The notes under the pieces are model-generated. The model was not told the DNA's origin. It saw nothing but the letters and a program-made list of their open reading frames with translations, and made no database searches. 64,000 bases of DNA. Source: Falsirhodobacter xinxiangensis (lineage in GTDB: Bacteria; Pseudomonadota; Alphaproteobacteria; Rhodobacterales; Rhodobacteraceae). The position numbers and the translations under genes are program-made. Below, in pieces: positions 26,617-36,484 of this stretch. The DNA is taken from the NCBI RefSeq assembly GCF_004959935.1, contig NZ_SMYN01000005.1, forward strand, positions 62,001-126,000. The letters run 5' to 3'. The number at the start of each line of letters is the position of its first letter. Positions within the stretch are counted from its first letter, which is position 1.

Positions 26617-27546
26617 ATGAAGAAGCTTCTGACGGCGACGGCTCTCATCACGCTCTCCACCCCGCTCATGGCGGAAACCATCGGGGTTTCGATCCCGGCG
26701 GCGACCCATGGCTGGGCGGGCGGCCTGAACTATCACGCGCAGGCGACGGTCGACCGTCTGGCCGAGCAATACCCGGACCTCGACTTCGTTCTGACCACCG
26801 CGTCGGACCCGTCGAAACAGGTGTCGGACATCGAGGATATGGTCGCGACCCGCAACATCGACGCGCTGGTCGTGCTGCCCTTCGAATCCGAGCCGCTGAC
26901 CCCGACGGTCAAGCGCGTGGCCGAAGATGGCAAATGGGTCACCGTCGTCGACCGCGGCCTGACCGAAGACGGCATCGAGGATCTGTATGTCGCGGGCGAC
27001 AACCCCAGCTTCGGGCGCGTTGCGGGCGAATACTTCGTTTCGGCTCTGCCCGAGGGCGGCAAGATCGTCGTTCTGCGCGGCATCGCATCGACCGTCGACA
27101 ACGAGCGGGTCGAGGCGTTCAACGCTGCCATCGAAGGGTCCAACATCGAAGTGCTGGGCATGGAGCATGGCAACTGGAACCGCGACACCTCGTTCACAGT
27201 GATGCAGGACTTCCTGTCGAAATTCCCGGAAATCGACGCCGTCTGGGCTGCCGATGACGATATGGCGACCGGCGCGCTGGAAGCCATCAGCCAAGCTGGC
27301 CGCGAAGACGGCATCTGGGTCGTTGGCGGCGCCGGCATGAAGGAAATGGTCGCACGCATCCGCGACGAAGACCCGATGGTTCCGGTGAACGTGACCTATC
27401 CGCCCGCAATGATCGCGACGGCGATCGAACTGACCGCGTTGCGCTTCACCTCGCCCGCGCCGGTGGCTGGCGAATTCATCATCGGTTCGGAACTGATCAC
27501 CCCCGAGAATGCCGAAGACTTCTATTTCGAAGACAGCCCGTTCTGA
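26617..27546 (+). CDS. sugar ABC transporter periplasmic binding protein (CUT2)
   Basis: A 309-residue RbsB-type binding protein. A cleavable signal peptide (MKKLLTATALITLSTPLMAE) is followed by two alternating ligand-binding lobes: ETIGVSIPAATHGWAGGLNY at the start of lobe 1, VVLPFESEPLTPTVK, and VWAADDDMATGALEA in lobe 2. The aromatic and acidic residues (W in HGWAG, D/R pairs) fit a pyranose or polyol ligand. Unusually it is the last gene of the operon; a ribosome site (GGGAGGA) precedes it and a strong terminator follows. Confidence 0.93.
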   Translation: MKKLLTATALITLSTPLMAETIGVSIPAATHGWAGGLNYHAQATVDRLAEQYPDLDFVLTTASDPSKQVSDIEDMVATRNIDALVVLPFESEPLTPTVKRVAEDGKWVTVVDRGLTEDGIEDLYVAGDNPSFGRVAGEYFVSALPEGGKIVVLRGIASTVDNERVEAFNAAIEGSNIEVLGMEHGNWNRDTSFTVMQDFLSKFPEIDAVWAADDDMATGALEAISQAGREDGIWVVGGAGMKEMVARIRDEDPMVPVNVTYPPAMIATAIELTALRFTSPAPVAGEFIIGSELITPENAEDFYFEDSPF

Positions 27547-27552
27547 TGCGAG

Positions 27553-27575
27553 AGGGCCCCGAAAGGGGCCCTTTT
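27553..27575 (+). terminator. rho-independent terminator of the sugar operon
   Basis: AGGGCCCC, GAAA tetraloop, GGGGCCCT, then TTT. It ends just before the stop codon of the convergent hydrolase gene and may act in both directions. Confidence 0.85.
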
Positions 27576-28339
27576 CACGAATTGAAGAAGATGCGGACCG
27601 TCTCTTCGAACGCGCGCGGATTGTCGGCATGAAGCCAGTGTCCCGCGCCGGGAATCTTGGCAAAGCGCGCATCGGGGAAAAGATGGCGGATATTTTCGCG
27701 ATGCTCTGGCAGTACATAGTCCGACTTCGACCCTGACAGGAACAGTGCGGGGCCATCCCACCGCCCTTCCGTTTCGGGCCAGCCGACCAGCTTCGGCATC
27801 TCCGCCTCCAGCACGTCAAGGTTCAGCTTCCATCGCCCCGCCTTCAGGTCCAGCGATTGCAGGAAGAAGGCGCGCAGGCCCGGATCGTCCAGCGTTGCCG
27901 CCAGCCTGCGATCCGCCTCGCCGCGCGAGGTCAGCCCGGTCAGGTCCAGCGCGCGCATGGTGCGGGCATGGTGGCTCTGGTCATGGCCATAGGCGACCGG
28001 GGCAATGTCGGCCACGATCAGGCGGCGGACCAGTCCGCCATCGGTCAGCGCCAGTTGCATCGCGGCCTTCCCGCCCATCGAATGGCCCAGCAGATCGACA
28101 AGGCCGCCATTGGCGCGGATCACCTCGGCCAGATCGGCGGCCATGTCGGGATAGCTTTGCGTGGGAAGATGCGGGCTTTCGCCGTGGTTGCGCTGATCCA
28201 CGGTCAGCACGGTGCGGCTCTTGGCGAGCCCCCGCGCGATGCCGCCCCAGTTCCGGGCCGAGCCGTAGAGCCCGTGCACGATCAGGATCGGCGGAAGATC
28301 GGAAGGGGTTTCTGCGGGGAAGGTGACGGTGTTCAGCAT
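27575..28339 (-). CDS. alpha/beta-hydrolase (YbfF-like esterase)
   Basis: A 254-residue hydrolase with an intact catalytic triad: oxyanion HGLYGSARNW, nucleophile elbow GHSMGG, an Asp in SGSKSDYV and His in PGAGHWLHAD. The pattern and size match the YbfF/AB-hydrolase family of acyl-CoA or carboxyl-ester esterases. Start ATG at 28339; no strong ribosome site. A longer upstream frame is open but reads as antisense to glyA and was not used. It lies downstream of glyA after a terminator. Physiological substrate unknown. Confidence 0.85.
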   Translation of the reverse strand: MLNTVTFPAETPSDLPPILIVHGLYGSARNWGGIARGLAKSRTVLTVDQRNHGESPHLPTQSYPDMAADLAEVIRANGGLVDLLGHSMGGKAAMQLALTDGGLVRRLIVADIAPVAYGHDQSHHARTMRALDLTGLTSRGEADRRLAATLDDPGLRAFFLQSLDLKAGRWKLNLDVLEAEMPKLVGWPETEGRWDGPALFLSGSKSDYVLPEHRENIRHLFPDARFAKIPGAGHWLHADNPRAFEETVRIFFNS

Positions 28340-28383
28340 GGGCCGAAAAGTGGCCGCTTCCAGCCCGCCGTGCAAGCCCCAAT

Positions 28384-28407
28384 GAAAAGGGGGCCCGAAG
28401 GCCCCCG
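28384..28407 (-). terminator. rho-independent terminator of glyA
   Basis: On the minus strand GGGGGCC, TTCG tetraloop, GGCCCCC, then TTTTC. It lies six bases after the glyA stop. Confidence 0.85.
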
Positions 28408-28412
28408 ATCCC

Positions 28413-29708
28413 TTACAGCGACGGATAGAGCGGGAACTTCGCGCAGAGCGCCTGAACCTCGCCCCGGACCTTGGCCTCGACCTCGGCATTGTCGCCTTCG
28501 CCATTGGCGGCCAGCCCATCGACCACTTCGACGATCCAGCGCGCGATCTGGCGGAACTCATCTTCCTTGAAGCCGCGGGTCGTGCCTGCGGGGGCACCCA
28601 GACGGATGCCCGAGGTGACGAACGGCTTTTCCGGGTCGAACGGCACGCCGTTCTTGTTCGCGGTGATATGGGCACGGCCGAGGGCAGCTTCGGCCGCCTT
28701 GCCGGTCACTTTCTTCGGGCGCAGGTCGGCAAGGCACAGGTGATTGTCGGTGCCGCCCGATACGATGTCGATGCCGCCCTTCATCAACTCGTCCGCCATG
28801 GCTGCGGCGTTTGCCTTCACCTGCGCGGCGTATTGCTTGAACTCGGGGCGCAGGGCTTCTCCGAAGGCAACCGCCTTGGCCGCGATCACATGCATCAGTG
28901 GGCCGCCTTGCAGGCCGGGGAACACCGCCGAGTTGATCTTCTTCGCGATATCCTCGTCGTTCGTCAGCACCATGCCGCCACGCGGGCCGCGCAGGGATTT
29001 ATGCGTCGTCGTCGTGACCACATGCGCGTGCGGGACGGGCGAGGGATGAACGCCGCCGGCAACCAGACCCGCGATATGCGCCATGTCCACCATCAGATAG
29101 GCGCCGACCTCGTCCGCGATATTGCGGAATTCGGCCCAGTCCCAGACGCGGCTGTAAGCCGTGCCTCCTGCGACGATCAGCTTCGGTTTGTGCTGAAGCG
29201 CCTTCTGGCGGATGTCTTCCATGTCCAGCAAGTGATCCTGCTGGCGCACGCCATAGCTGACCACGTTGAACCATTTGCCCGACATGTTCACCGGCGAGCC
29301 ATGCGTCAGGTGCCCGCCCGAATTCAGGTCCAGCCCCATGAACGTATCGCCCGGCTGCAACAGCGCAAGGAACACGGCCTGGTTCATCTGGCTGCCGGAG
29401 TTCGGCTGCACGTTGGCGAATTTCGCGTCGAACAGCTTTTTCGCGCGTTCGATCGCCAGCGTTTCGCTGACATCCACGAACTGGCAGCCACCGTAATAGC
29501 GTTTGCCCGGATAGCCTTCGGCGTATTTGTTCGTCAGCACCGACCCCTGCGCCTGAAGAACGGCCAGAGAGACGATGTTCTCGGACGCGATCAGCTCGAT
29601 CTCGTCGCGCTGGCGGCCAAGCTCGTCGCGGATGGAGCCGAACAGTTCGGGATCGCTGTCCGCGAGGGATTTGGTGAAATAGCCGGCTTCGATATGCGGG
29701 GCGGTCAT
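28413..29708 (-). CDS. glyA: serine hydroxymethyltransferase
   Basis: PLP enzyme that converts serine and tetrahydrofolate to glycine and methylene-tetrahydrofolate, the main one-carbon source. The 431-residue protein has the active-site region [19 protein letters not shown] with the PLP Lys, [12 protein letters not shown] near the N-terminus, and a C-terminal domain starting [11 protein letters not shown]. Two adjacent ATGs exist (29711 and 29708); the second has a better distance from GGAG. The gene is divergent from nadK and ends in a strong terminator. Confidence 0.96.
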   Translation of the reverse strand: MTAPHIEAGYFTKSLADSDPELFGSIRDELGRQRDEIELIASENIVSLAVLQAQGSVLTNKYAEGYPGKRYYGGCQFVDVSETLAIERAKKLFDAKFANVQPNSGSQMNQAVFLALLQPGDTFMGLDLNSGGHLTHGSPVNMSGKWFNVVSYGVRQQDHLLDMEDIRQKALQHKPKLIVAGGTAYSRVWDWAEFRNIADEVGAYLMVDMAHIAGLVAGGVHPSPVPHAHVVTTTTHKSLRGPRGGMVLTNDEDIAKKINSAVFPGLQGGPLMHVIAAKAVAFGEALRPEFKQYAAQVKANAAAMADELMKGGIDIVSGGTDNHLCLADLRPKKVTGKAAEAALGRAHITANKNGVPFDPEKPFVTSGIRLGAPAGTTRGFKEDEFRQIARWIVEVVDGLAANGEGDNAEVEAKVRGEVQALCAKFPLYPSL

Positions 29709-29856
29709 CATGCTCTCCTGCGCTTGCGGATTGCGGTTGTTTATCGCAGCCCGCGCGGCGCAGAAAGGCTGGAAAACGACAGGAACGGGAATTTCCACGA
29801 ACCGCCTTGAGTTCCCGGCCCGCCCCGGCCAAGGATGCGGGGTCAAGGAGATGCCG

Positions 29857-30612
29857 ATGAAGATCAGGTTCACCGCAAGCGCAGCCCCGCCCGCCCTTGC
29901 CGCGATGGAGGCGCTTGTCGCGATCCACGGGCAAAGCGCGCCCGAGGAGGCGGAGGTGATCGTTGCGCTGGGCGGCGATGGGTTCATGCTACAGACCCTG
30001 CACGAGACGCGGGAGCGCAACGTCCCCGTCTATGGCATGAACCGTGGCACGGTCGGGTTCATGATGAACGCCTTCGCGTTGGAAAACCTGCCCGATCGAT
30101 TGGCGCTGGCCGAGGAGGAGGTCATAAACCCCCTTGCCATGCGGGCCGAAACCGTCGGCGGGCACGTGCACGAGGCGCTGGCGATCAACGAGGTCAGCCT
30201 GTTGCGCGCGGGTCCGCAGGCGGCCTGGCTGCGGATTACCGTGGACGGGCGGATGCGGATGGAGGAGCTGGTCTGCGACGGCGCGCTGGTGGCAACGCCG
30301 GCGGGCAGCACGGCCTATAATTACTCCGCGCATGGGCCGATCCTGCCGATCGGGGCGGATGTGCTGGCGCTGACGGCCATCGCGCCGTTCCGCCCCCGGC
30401 GTTGGCGCGGGGCGCTGGTGCCTTCGACGGCGGTGGTGCGGTTCGACGTGCTGGACCCGTCCAAGCGCCCGGTCATGGCCGATGCCGATGGTCGGTCGGT
30501 CCGCGATGTCGCCGTCGTGGAAATCCGGTCCGAGCCGAACATCCGCCACCGCATCCTGTTCGATCCCGGCCATGGGCTGGAAGAACGGCTGATCCGCGAA
30601 CAGTTCGTCTAG
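29857..30612 (+). CDS. nadK: NAD kinase
   Basis: Makes NADP from NAD and ATP. The 251-residue protein has the catalytic GGDG motif ([16 protein letters not shown] near residue 31), [10 protein letters not shown], the NE/S motif ([10 protein letters not shown]) and [15 protein letters not shown]. It is at the short end of the family, as in other alphaproteobacteria. Of two ATGs six bases apart the second (29857) is chosen because AAGGAG immediately abuts the first. The 3' end overlaps that of the convergent response regulator by four bases. Confidence 0.94.
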   Translation: MKIRFTASAAPPALAAMEALVAIHGQSAPEEAEVIVALGGDGFMLQTLHETRERNVPVYGMNRGTVGFMMNAFALENLPDRLALAEEEVINPLAMRAETVGGHVHEALAINEVSLLRAGPQAAWLRITVDGRMRMEELVCDGALVATPAGSTAYNYSAHGPILPIGADVLALTAIAPFRPRRWRGALVPSTAVVRFDVLDPSKRPVMADADGRSVRDVAVVEIRSEPNIRHRILFDPGHGLEERLIREQFV

Positions 30613-31988
30613 GGCTTCGTCCAGGTCTCGCGCTTGCGGTAGATGGTCGAGGGCGAGACGTCCAGCACGCGCGCCGCCTTGGGAATCGACCCGCCATGCT
30701 GGGCGATGGTGGCCTCGATCACGATCTGCTCGATCTCGGACAGGGTGCGCCCGATCAGCCCGTCCAGATGCGGATCGCCCGATGGGGGCGCGACCTCGAT
30801 CGGGGCGTTGTATTGCGTGCCGCCGTCCGAGACCATTTCCGGCAGCATCCCAAGGCTGATGGTTCCGCTCTCGTGCAATACGACCACGTTGCGGATCACG
30901 TTCAGAAGCTGGCGCACGTTGCCCGGCCACGGATGCTGGCGGAACAGTGACTTCACCTCTGGGGCGAAGCCGTCGAAATGGCGCTGCTCCTCGGCGGCAA
31001 AGCGTTTCAGCGCGGCCTCGGCAATCTCGATCACGTCCTCGCCCCGGTCGCGCAGGGGGGGCATGTGGATCGGCACGACGTAAAGGCGGTAATACAGATC
31101 CTCGCGGAAGCGGCCGCGGCGCACCTCCTCCAGCGGGTCGCGGTTGGTGGCGCAGACGATACGGACGCTGACCTTGCGCGGGCGGACCGCGCCCACCGGC
31201 TGCACCATCGAGGTCTGCAGGAACCGCAGCAGCTTGGTTTGAAGCGCAGGCGCCATCTCGCAGATCTCGTCCAGGAACAGCGTGCCGCCATCCGCAGCCT
31301 GCGCGGCGCCCGGCTTGTCGGCGATGGCGCCGGTGAAGCTGCCCTTCACATGGCCGAACACCTCGGATTCCAGCAGATCCTGCGGGATCGCGCCGCAGTT
31401 CAGCGCGATGAACGGGCCGGATGCGCGGCCCGACAGATCATGCACGGCATTGGCGCAAAGCTCTTTCCCGGTGCCGCTTTCGCCGGTGATGAACACCGTT
31501 GCCATCGACCGCGCCGCCGAGGCGATCTTGGCATGGATGCGGCCCATCGCGGGCGAGGAGCCGAGGAACGGCCCATGTGCCGCCGGGTCCGTCCGCTGCG
31601 CCCGCGCCGCCGCATTCTCGACCGCGCCAAGGAATCGTTGTTCGTCGAAGGGTTTGACCAGAAATTCATGTGCGCCCGCCCGCATCGCCTCGACCGCGCG
31701 GGTGATCGACCCATTCGCTGTGATGACCACCACCCGCACATCGGGCGACAGGCGCAGCATTTCCTGCATCAGGTCCAGCCCGTCCCCGTCGGGCAGCACC
31801 AGATCCAGCAGCACGACCATCGGGTTGGTATCGAGGAACCGGGCCAACCCGTCTGCAAAGGTCGATGCGGTCACGACCTTGTATCCCGCCGCCGCAAGGA
31901 CCGAGCGATAGACCATCTGAAGCGCGGGCGTATCTTCGATCAGAAGGATCGGGCCGGGGTCGATGACGGTATCTGCGGCTGGTGTCAT
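30609..31988 (-). CDS. sigma-54-dependent response regulator (NtrC family)
   Basis: A 459-residue regulator with three domains. The receiver (about 12-128) has D62 as phosphoacceptor in LLDLVLP and K112 in VKPF. The AAA+ domain (about 140-370) has Walker A GESGTGKE (169-176), GSFTGA (216-221, a functional variant of GAFTGA) and Walker B GGTLFLDE. A Fis-type HTH closes the protein (GSIPKAARVLDVSPSTIYRK). The ATG at 31988 overlaps the stop of the Hpt gene, favouring coupled translation; another ATG lies six bases upstream. With the Hpt protein the pair resembles LuxU-LuxO. Targets unknown. Confidence 0.9.
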   Translation of the reverse strand: MTPAADTVIDPGPILLIEDTPALQMVYRSVLAAAGYKVVTASTFADGLARFLDTNPMVVLLDLVLPDGDGLDLMQEMLRLSPDVRVVVITANGSITRAVEAMRAGAHEFLVKPFDEQRFLGAVENAAARAQRTDPAAHGPFLGSSPAMGRIHAKIASAARSMATVFITGESGTGKELCANAVHDLSGRASGPFIALNCGAIPQDLLESEVFGHVKGSFTGAIADKPGAAQAADGGTLFLDEICEMAPALQTKLLRFLQTSMVQPVGAVRPRKVSVRIVCATNRDPLEEVRRGRFREDLYYRLYVVPIHMPPLRDRGEDVIEIAEAALKRFAAEEQRHFDGFAPEVKSLFRQHPWPGNVRQLLNVIRNVVVLHESGTISLGMLPEMVSDGGTQYNAPIEVAPPSGDPHLDGLIGRTLSEIEQIVIEATIAQHGGSIPKAARVLDVSPSTIYRKRETWTKP

Positions 31989-32338
31989 GCGCATTTTTGC
32001 CTTCCCAGAAAACCGAGCAGATCGTCCAGACGGTCAAGGATGGCCGGGATGTCTCCGGTCCGCCCGGCATGGGACTCGCGGTTCAGCATTTCGGACATGG
32101 CCTGCAACCGCGTTTCGCCCAGCGTCCCGGCAAGCGCGGACAACACATGGCTGTGCTCGCGAATCGCCGCAAGTGGCACGTCGCCCACCCCAAGCCCGTT
32201 TCGGACCTTCGACAGATCGCTGATCGCATGATCCAGCAAAAGCTGCCGGTGTGCGCCGACGACAGCAAGAAGCTGGTGAAACCTGTCGAGATCGAACCCG
32301 GCAGGCGTCTGGCCGGAAGGAGGGCAGTCTTCACTCAT
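31985..32338 (-). CDS. histidine phosphotransfer (Hpt) domain protein
   Basis: A 117-residue, all-helical protein. The motif EHSHVLSALAGTLGETRL aligns with the Hpt consensus H-x-L-K-G-x-x-x-x-L-G, with H64 as phospho-His. The K-G pair after it is replaced by S-A, so the fit is good in pattern but not perfect. Its length and lack of a kinase core suit a phosphorelay shuttle. It is translationally coupled to the sigma-54-type regulator that follows, its probable partner. ATG at 32338 is used; a GTG at 32344 is possible and no clear ribosome site exists. Confidence 0.68.
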   Translation of the reverse strand: MSEDCPPSGQTPAGFDLDRFHQLLAVVGAHRQLLLDHAISDLSKVRNGLGVGDVPLAAIREHSHVLSALAGTLGETRLQAMSEMLNRESHAGRTGDIPAILDRLDDLLGFLGRQKCA

Positions 32339-32413
32339 TGTCACACATCGTTGAACACGCGCAAGGTTATGCCAGCGCGCGCCAATGTCCAGCCGGTTGC
32401 GCCGCTTTGTCCA

Positions 32414-34681
32414 TCAACCGTAATGCGCGACCGCAGTTCCCGCGATGGCCGACATGTTCAGCAATCCGCGCGCGGTGATCGACGGGGTGACGATATGCGC
32501 GCGGTTGCCCATGCCCATCAGGATCGGCCCGACCTCCAGCGCATTCGCCTTCGTCTTCAGGATGTTGCGCACGCCGGATGCCGCATCCGAATGGGCAAAG
32601 ACCAGCACGTTGGCCGCCCCGTCGAATCGCGCGCCGGGGAAGGCGCGGTCGCGCGTGGATTGGTCAAGCGCCGTATCGATATGCATCTCGCCCTCATAGG
32701 CGAAGTCGGGCTCGGACGAATCCAGCAGCGACAGCGCCTCGCGCATCCGCCGCCCCGACGAATTGTCGAGGTTGCCGAATTGCGAGGACGAACACAGCGC
32801 GACCTTCGGCGCGATGCCGAAACGTTTCACATGCCGCGCCGCGCCGCGCACGGTTTCCGCGATCTGTTCGGGGGTAGGTTCCGAATTGATATGCGTATCG
32901 GCGATGAACAGCGGCCCATCTTCCAGAATCATCAGGCTGAGCGCGCCGATCGGCCGCAGACCGTCCCGCGCCAGAACCTGCCGGATATAGTTCAGGTGCC
33001 ACAGATACTGGCCATAGGTGCCGCAGATCAGGCTGTCGGCCTCGGCCCGGTGCACCATGACCGCGCCGATGGCGGTGGTGTTCGTCCGCATGACGGCGCG
33101 GGCCACCTCGGGGGTGACGCCCTGACGGCCCACCAGCCCCAGATAGGTTTCCCAGTAGTCGCGATAGCGCGCATCGCTTTCGGGGTTCACCAGTTCGAAA
33201 TCCACATCCGGGCGGATCTTCAGCCCTGCGCGTTCGCAGCGGGCGGCGACGACCTCGGGGCGGCCGATCAGGATCGGCTTGTCGTCGGTTTCCTCCAGCA
33301 TGGCGTTGGCGGCGCGCAGCACGCGCTCATCCTCGCCCTCGGCAAAGACGATCTTGCGGCTGGACTGTGCCGACGCCTCGAACACCGGGCGCATGATCAG
33401 CGACGAGCGGATCATCGAACTGTCGAGCTGGCGTTTATAGGCTGCGATATCGTCCAGCGGGCGGGTCGCGACGCCGCTTTCCATCGCGGCCTTGGCCACG
33501 GCGGTCGCGACCACGCCCATCAAGCGCGGATCGAAAGGTTTCGGGATCAGGTAATTCGCCCCGAAGGTCAGCTGTTCGCCCTGATAGGCGGCGGCAGCCT
33601 CGGCGCTGGTGGTGGCGCGGGCGAGGGCGGCGATGCCTTCGATACAGGCGATCTTCATCTCGTCGTTGATCGTGGTCGCGCCGACATCCAGCGCGCCGCG
33701 GAAGATGAAGGGGAAGCACAGCACGTTGTTGACCTGGTTCGGATAATCCGACCGGCCCGTCGCGATCAGCGCGGTCGGCGCGGCGGCGCGCGCGTCCTCG
33801 GGCGTGATCTCCGGGTTGGGGTTGGCCAGCGCGAAGATGATCGGACGGTCGGCCATGCGGGCGACCATCTCGGGCTTCAGAACGCCGGGGCCGGACAGGC
33901 CAAGGAACAGGTCCGCGCCTTCGATCACATCGGCCAGCGTGCGCAGATCGGTCGCCTGCGCGAATTCGGCCTTTTGCGGCGTCATCTCCTCGACCCGGCC
34001 CTCATAGACCAGGCCGGCGATGTCGCACAGCCAGACGTTCTCGCGACGCACGCCCAGTTTCAGCAGCATGTTGAGGCAGGCGATCCCTGCCGCCCCGCCG
34101 CCGGTGGAGACGACCTTGATATCCTCCCACCGTTTGCCGGCGACATGCAGCGCGTTGGTCGCAGCGGCGCCGACGACGATGGCGGTGCCGTGCTGGTCGT
34201 CGTGAAAGACCGGAATGTTCATCCGCTCGCGGCAGATCTTTTCGACGATGAAACAGTCGGGGGCCTTGATGTCTTCAAGGTTGATCGCGCCGAAGGTCGG
34301 CTCCAGCGCGCAGACGAGTTCGGCCAACTTGACCGGGTCCGCCTCGTTCAATTCGATATCGAAACAGTCGATATTGGCGAATTTCTTGAACAGGACGGCC
34401 TTGCCCTCCATCACCGGTTTGGACGCCAGCGCGCCGATGTTGCCAAGGCCCAGAACGGCGGTCCCGTTCGACACCACGCCCACAAGGTTGCCGCGCGCGG
34501 TATAGCGGCTGGCATCCTGCGGGTTGGCCTTGATCTCCATGCAGGCTTCGGCCACACCGGGGGAATAGGCGAGCGACAGATCGCGGCCATTGGCCAGCGG
34601 CTTGGTCGCGCGGATCTCCAGTTTGCCGGGCTTGGGGAATTCGTGATAATCCAGTGCCGGGTGCCGTTTGTTCTCGGTCAT
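32414..34681 (-). CDS. maeB: NADP-dependent malic enzyme (malic enzyme / phosphotransacetylase fusion)
   Basis: Oxidative decarboxylation of malate to pyruvate, giving NADPH, important for growth on C4 acids and acetate. The 755-residue protein has an N-terminal malic enzyme part (about 1-430; [30 protein letters not shown](P) loop [13 protein letters not shown]) and a C-terminal phosphotransacetylase-like part (about 430-755; [17 protein letters not shown]), which is regulatory rather than catalytic in relatives. Start ATG at 34681 with GGAGGGC upstream. The promoter overlaps a perfect palindrome. A long reading frame upstream of the ATG is antisense to deoA and not coding. Confidence 0.95.
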   Translation of the reverse strand: MTENKRHPALDYHEFPKPGKLEIRATKPLANGRDLSLAYSPGVAEACMEIKANPQDASRYTARGNLVGVVSNGTAVLGLGNIGALASKPVMEGKAVLFKKFANIDCFDIELNEADPVKLAELVCALEPTFGAINLEDIKAPDCFIVEKICRERMNIPVFHDDQHGTAIVVGAAATNALHVAGKRWEDIKVVSTGGGAAGIACLNMLLKLGVRRENVWLCDIAGLVYEGRVEEMTPQKAEFAQATDLRTLADVIEGADLFLGLSGPGVLKPEMVARMADRPIIFALANPNPEITPEDARAAAPTALIATGRSDYPNQVNNVLCFPFIFRGALDVGATTINDEMKIACIEGIAALARATTSAEAAAAYQGEQLTFGANYLIPKPFDPRLMGVVATAVAKAAMESGVATRPLDDIAAYKRQLDSSMIRSSLIMRPVFEASAQSSRKIVFAEGEDERVLRAANAMLEETDDKPILIGRPEVVAARCERAGLKIRPDVDFELVNPESDARYRDYWETYLGLVGRQGVTPEVARAVMRTNTTAIGAVMVHRAEADSLICGTYGQYLWHLNYIRQVLARDGLRPIGALSLMILEDGPLFIADTHINSEPTPEQIAETVRGAARHVKRFGIAPKVALCSSSQFGNLDNSSGRRMREALSLLDSSEPDFAYEGEMHIDTALDQSTRDRAFPGARFDGAANVLVFAHSDAASGVRNILKTKANALEVGPILMGMGNRAHIVTPSITARGLLNMSAIAGTAVAHYG

Positions 34682-34697
34682 GCTGCCCTCCGCGAGT

Positions 34698-34715
34698 TGG
34701 TTTAATATTAAACCA
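34698..34715. promoter_or_regulatory. perfect 18-bp palindromic operator before maeB
   Basis: TGGTTTAATATTAAACCA is a perfect inverted repeat, very AT-rich against a GC-rich background. It covers the -10 element of the maeB promoter and the probable start site, so a bound protein should repress. It could also affect divergent cdd, 75 bp away. The TGGT...ACCA ends recall GntR-type operators, but I cannot name the regulator. Confidence 0.65.
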
Positions 34716-34732
34716 TCTTTGGATTCATACAA
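34705..34732 (-). promoter_or_regulatory. maeB promoter
   Basis: On the minus strand TTGTAT (34732-34727), 16-bp spacer, TAATAT (34710-34705). The -10 lies within the palindromic operator. Confidence 0.6.
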
Positions 34733-34789
34733 GCGGGGTTGCACGTCCGCCGCCCGATACCCACTGTTGCCAAAAACACCGGAGGCGTG

Positions 34790-35194
34790 ATGCAACCCGA
34801 TCCCATCCTTCTTGGCGCAGCCAGCGATGTGCGCCAGAACGCCTATGTCCCCTATTCCCGTTTCAAGGTCGGTGCGGCGATCCGCACGGTTTCCGGCAGC
34901 GTCTTCAAGGGATGCAACGTGGAAAACGTCGCCTATCCCGAGGGCACCTGCGCCGAGGCCGGGGCCATCGCGGCCATGGTCGCGGCGGGCGAGACGCAGA
35001 TCGCTGAAATCCTCGTGATCGCCGACAGCCCCGAACCCGTGCCCCCCTGCGGCGGCTGCCGGCAGAAGATCGCCGAGTTTGCGGGGCAGGGCGTTCTGGT
35101 CACGCTGTGCACCACCGACGGCAAGGCGCGCGGCATGACGGTGGCGGACCTGCTGCCGGGGGCCTTTGCCGCCACGCATATGGACCGGGCGTAA
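34790..35194 (+). CDS. cdd: cytidine deaminase
   Basis: Deaminates cytidine and deoxycytidine to uridine and deoxyuridine. The 134-residue homotetrameric type has zinc ligands and catalytic Glu in CAEAGAI and PPCGGCRQKI, and the substrate-binding NVENVAYPEGT. GTG at 34787 is immediately followed by ATG at 34790; the ATG is used, four bases after GGAGG. It heads a salvage operon cdd-deoA-deoB-(ADA-like)-upp in which each gene abuts or overlaps the next. Confidence 0.94.
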   Translation: MQPDPILLGAASDVRQNAYVPYSRFKVGAAIRTVSGSVFKGCNVENVAYPEGTCAEAGAIAAMVAAGETQIAEILVIADSPEPVPPCGGCRQKIAEFAGQGVLVTLCTTDGKARGMTVADLLPGAFAATHMDRA

Positions 35195-36484
35195 GTGGAC
35201 ATCGCGCGGCTTCTGGCCGATCTGCGGGACGGGCTGCCGGTGGATGTCGCGGGCTTCGTGCGCGGTTTGGCCGATGGTTCCGTCAGCGATGCGCAGGCGG
35301 GGGCCTTTGCGATGGGCGTCTGCTGCCGGGGCGTGGATGCGGTCGCGCTGACGCAGGCGATGCGGGACAGCGGGGCGGTGCTGGATTGGGACCTGCCCGG
35401 CCCGGTGCTGGACAAGCACTCGACTGGGGGCGTGGGCGATCCGGTGTCCCTGCTTCTGGCCCCGGCGCTGGCGGCGTGCGGGGCTTATGTTCCCATGATC
35501 TCGGGGCGCGGCCTTGGCCATACCGGCGGCACGCTGGACAAGCTGGAGGCGATCCCCGGCTTTGCCGTCGAGATGGACGAGGCCCGCCTGCGCCGGCAGA
35601 TCGAACAGGCACGCTGCGCGATCGTTGCGGCCAGTGCCGAAATCGCCCCGGCCGACCGCCGCCTTTACGCGATCCGCGACCTGACCGGAACGGTGGAGAA
35701 CACCGCGCTGATCACCGCGTCGATCCTGTCCAAGAAGCTGGCAGCGGGGCTGGATGGGCTGGTGCTGGATGTGAAATGCGGCTCGGGCGCGTTCATGAAG
35801 ACGCGGGTCGAGGCCGAGGTGCTGGCGCGGTCGCTGGTGGATACCGCCAATGGCGCAGGGTGCCGCACGACCGCGCTGATCACCGACATGGACCAGCCGC
35901 TGGCGATGGCCATGGGCAACGCGCTGGAGGTGGCCGAGGTGATGGAGACGCTGACCGCGACCTCCATCAATCCCGGATTGTGGACCGTGACCTGCGCCCT
36001 GGGCGGCGAGGCGTTGGCGCTGGGCGGTCTGGCCGAGGATGCCGAGACGGGCGAGGGCATGATCGCCGACGCGCTGGAATCGGGCCGCGCCGCCGAATAT
36101 TTCGCGCGGATGGTTGCGCTGCAGGGCGGTCCCGCCGATTTCGTGGACCGCTGGCCGGACCGCCTGCCATCCGCCCCCATCGTGGCCGAGGTGCCGTCGC
36201 CCCGCGCCGGCCATGTCGCGCGGATCGACGGGCAGGCGCTGGGCATGGCCGTGCTGCGGCTTGGCGCGGGCAGGGTGCGGGCGGGGCAGCGGGTGAACCC
36301 CTCGGTCGGCCTGTCCGAGATTGCCGGGATCGGCGCGGATGTGGAGCTGGGCGATCCGCTGGGCTTCGTTCACGCCGCGACCGAGGATGACGCCGCCGCC
36401 GCCATCCACGCCATTCAGGCCGCCTACGGCTTCGAGGATCACGAGCCGGCGCAACCTGACCGCATCCTTGGGAGGATCGCATGA
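35195..36484 (+). CDS. deoA: thymidine phosphorylase
   Basis: Phosphorolysis of (deoxy)thymidine to thymine and deoxyribose 1-phosphate. The 429-residue protein has the family signature SGRGLGHTGGTLDKLE, the phosphate loop KHSTGGVGD and the C-terminal PYNP domain. It begins with GTG at 35195 directly after the cdd stop codon, with no gap, so translation is coupled. Its stop overlaps the deoB start. Confidence 0.95.
   Translation: MDIARLLADLRDGLPVDVAGFVRGLADGSVSDAQAGAFAMGVCCRGVDAVALTQAMRDSGAVLDWDLPGPVLDKHSTGGVGDPVSLLLAPALAACGAYVPMISGRGLGHTGGTLDKLEAIPGFAVEMDEARLRRQIEQARCAIVAASAEIAPADRRLYAIRDLTGTVENTALITASILSKKLAAGLDGLVLDVKCGSGAFMKTRVEAEVLARSLVDTANGAGCRTTALITDMDQPLAMAMGNALEVAEVMETLTATSINPGLWTVTCALGGEALALGGLAEDAETGEGMIADALESGRAAEYFARMVALQGGPADFVDRWPDRLPSAPIVAEVPSPRAGHVARIDGQALGMAVLRLGAGRVRAGQRVNPSVGLSEIAGIGADVELGDPLGFVHAATEDDAAAAIHAIQAAYGFEDHEPAQPDRILGRIA

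Noticed and set aside
32414-36454. Apparent 1346-residue minus-strand protein
   Set aside because: Only the part from 34681 downward is MaeB. The rest is antisense to cdd and deoA and has no ribosome site or family pattern.
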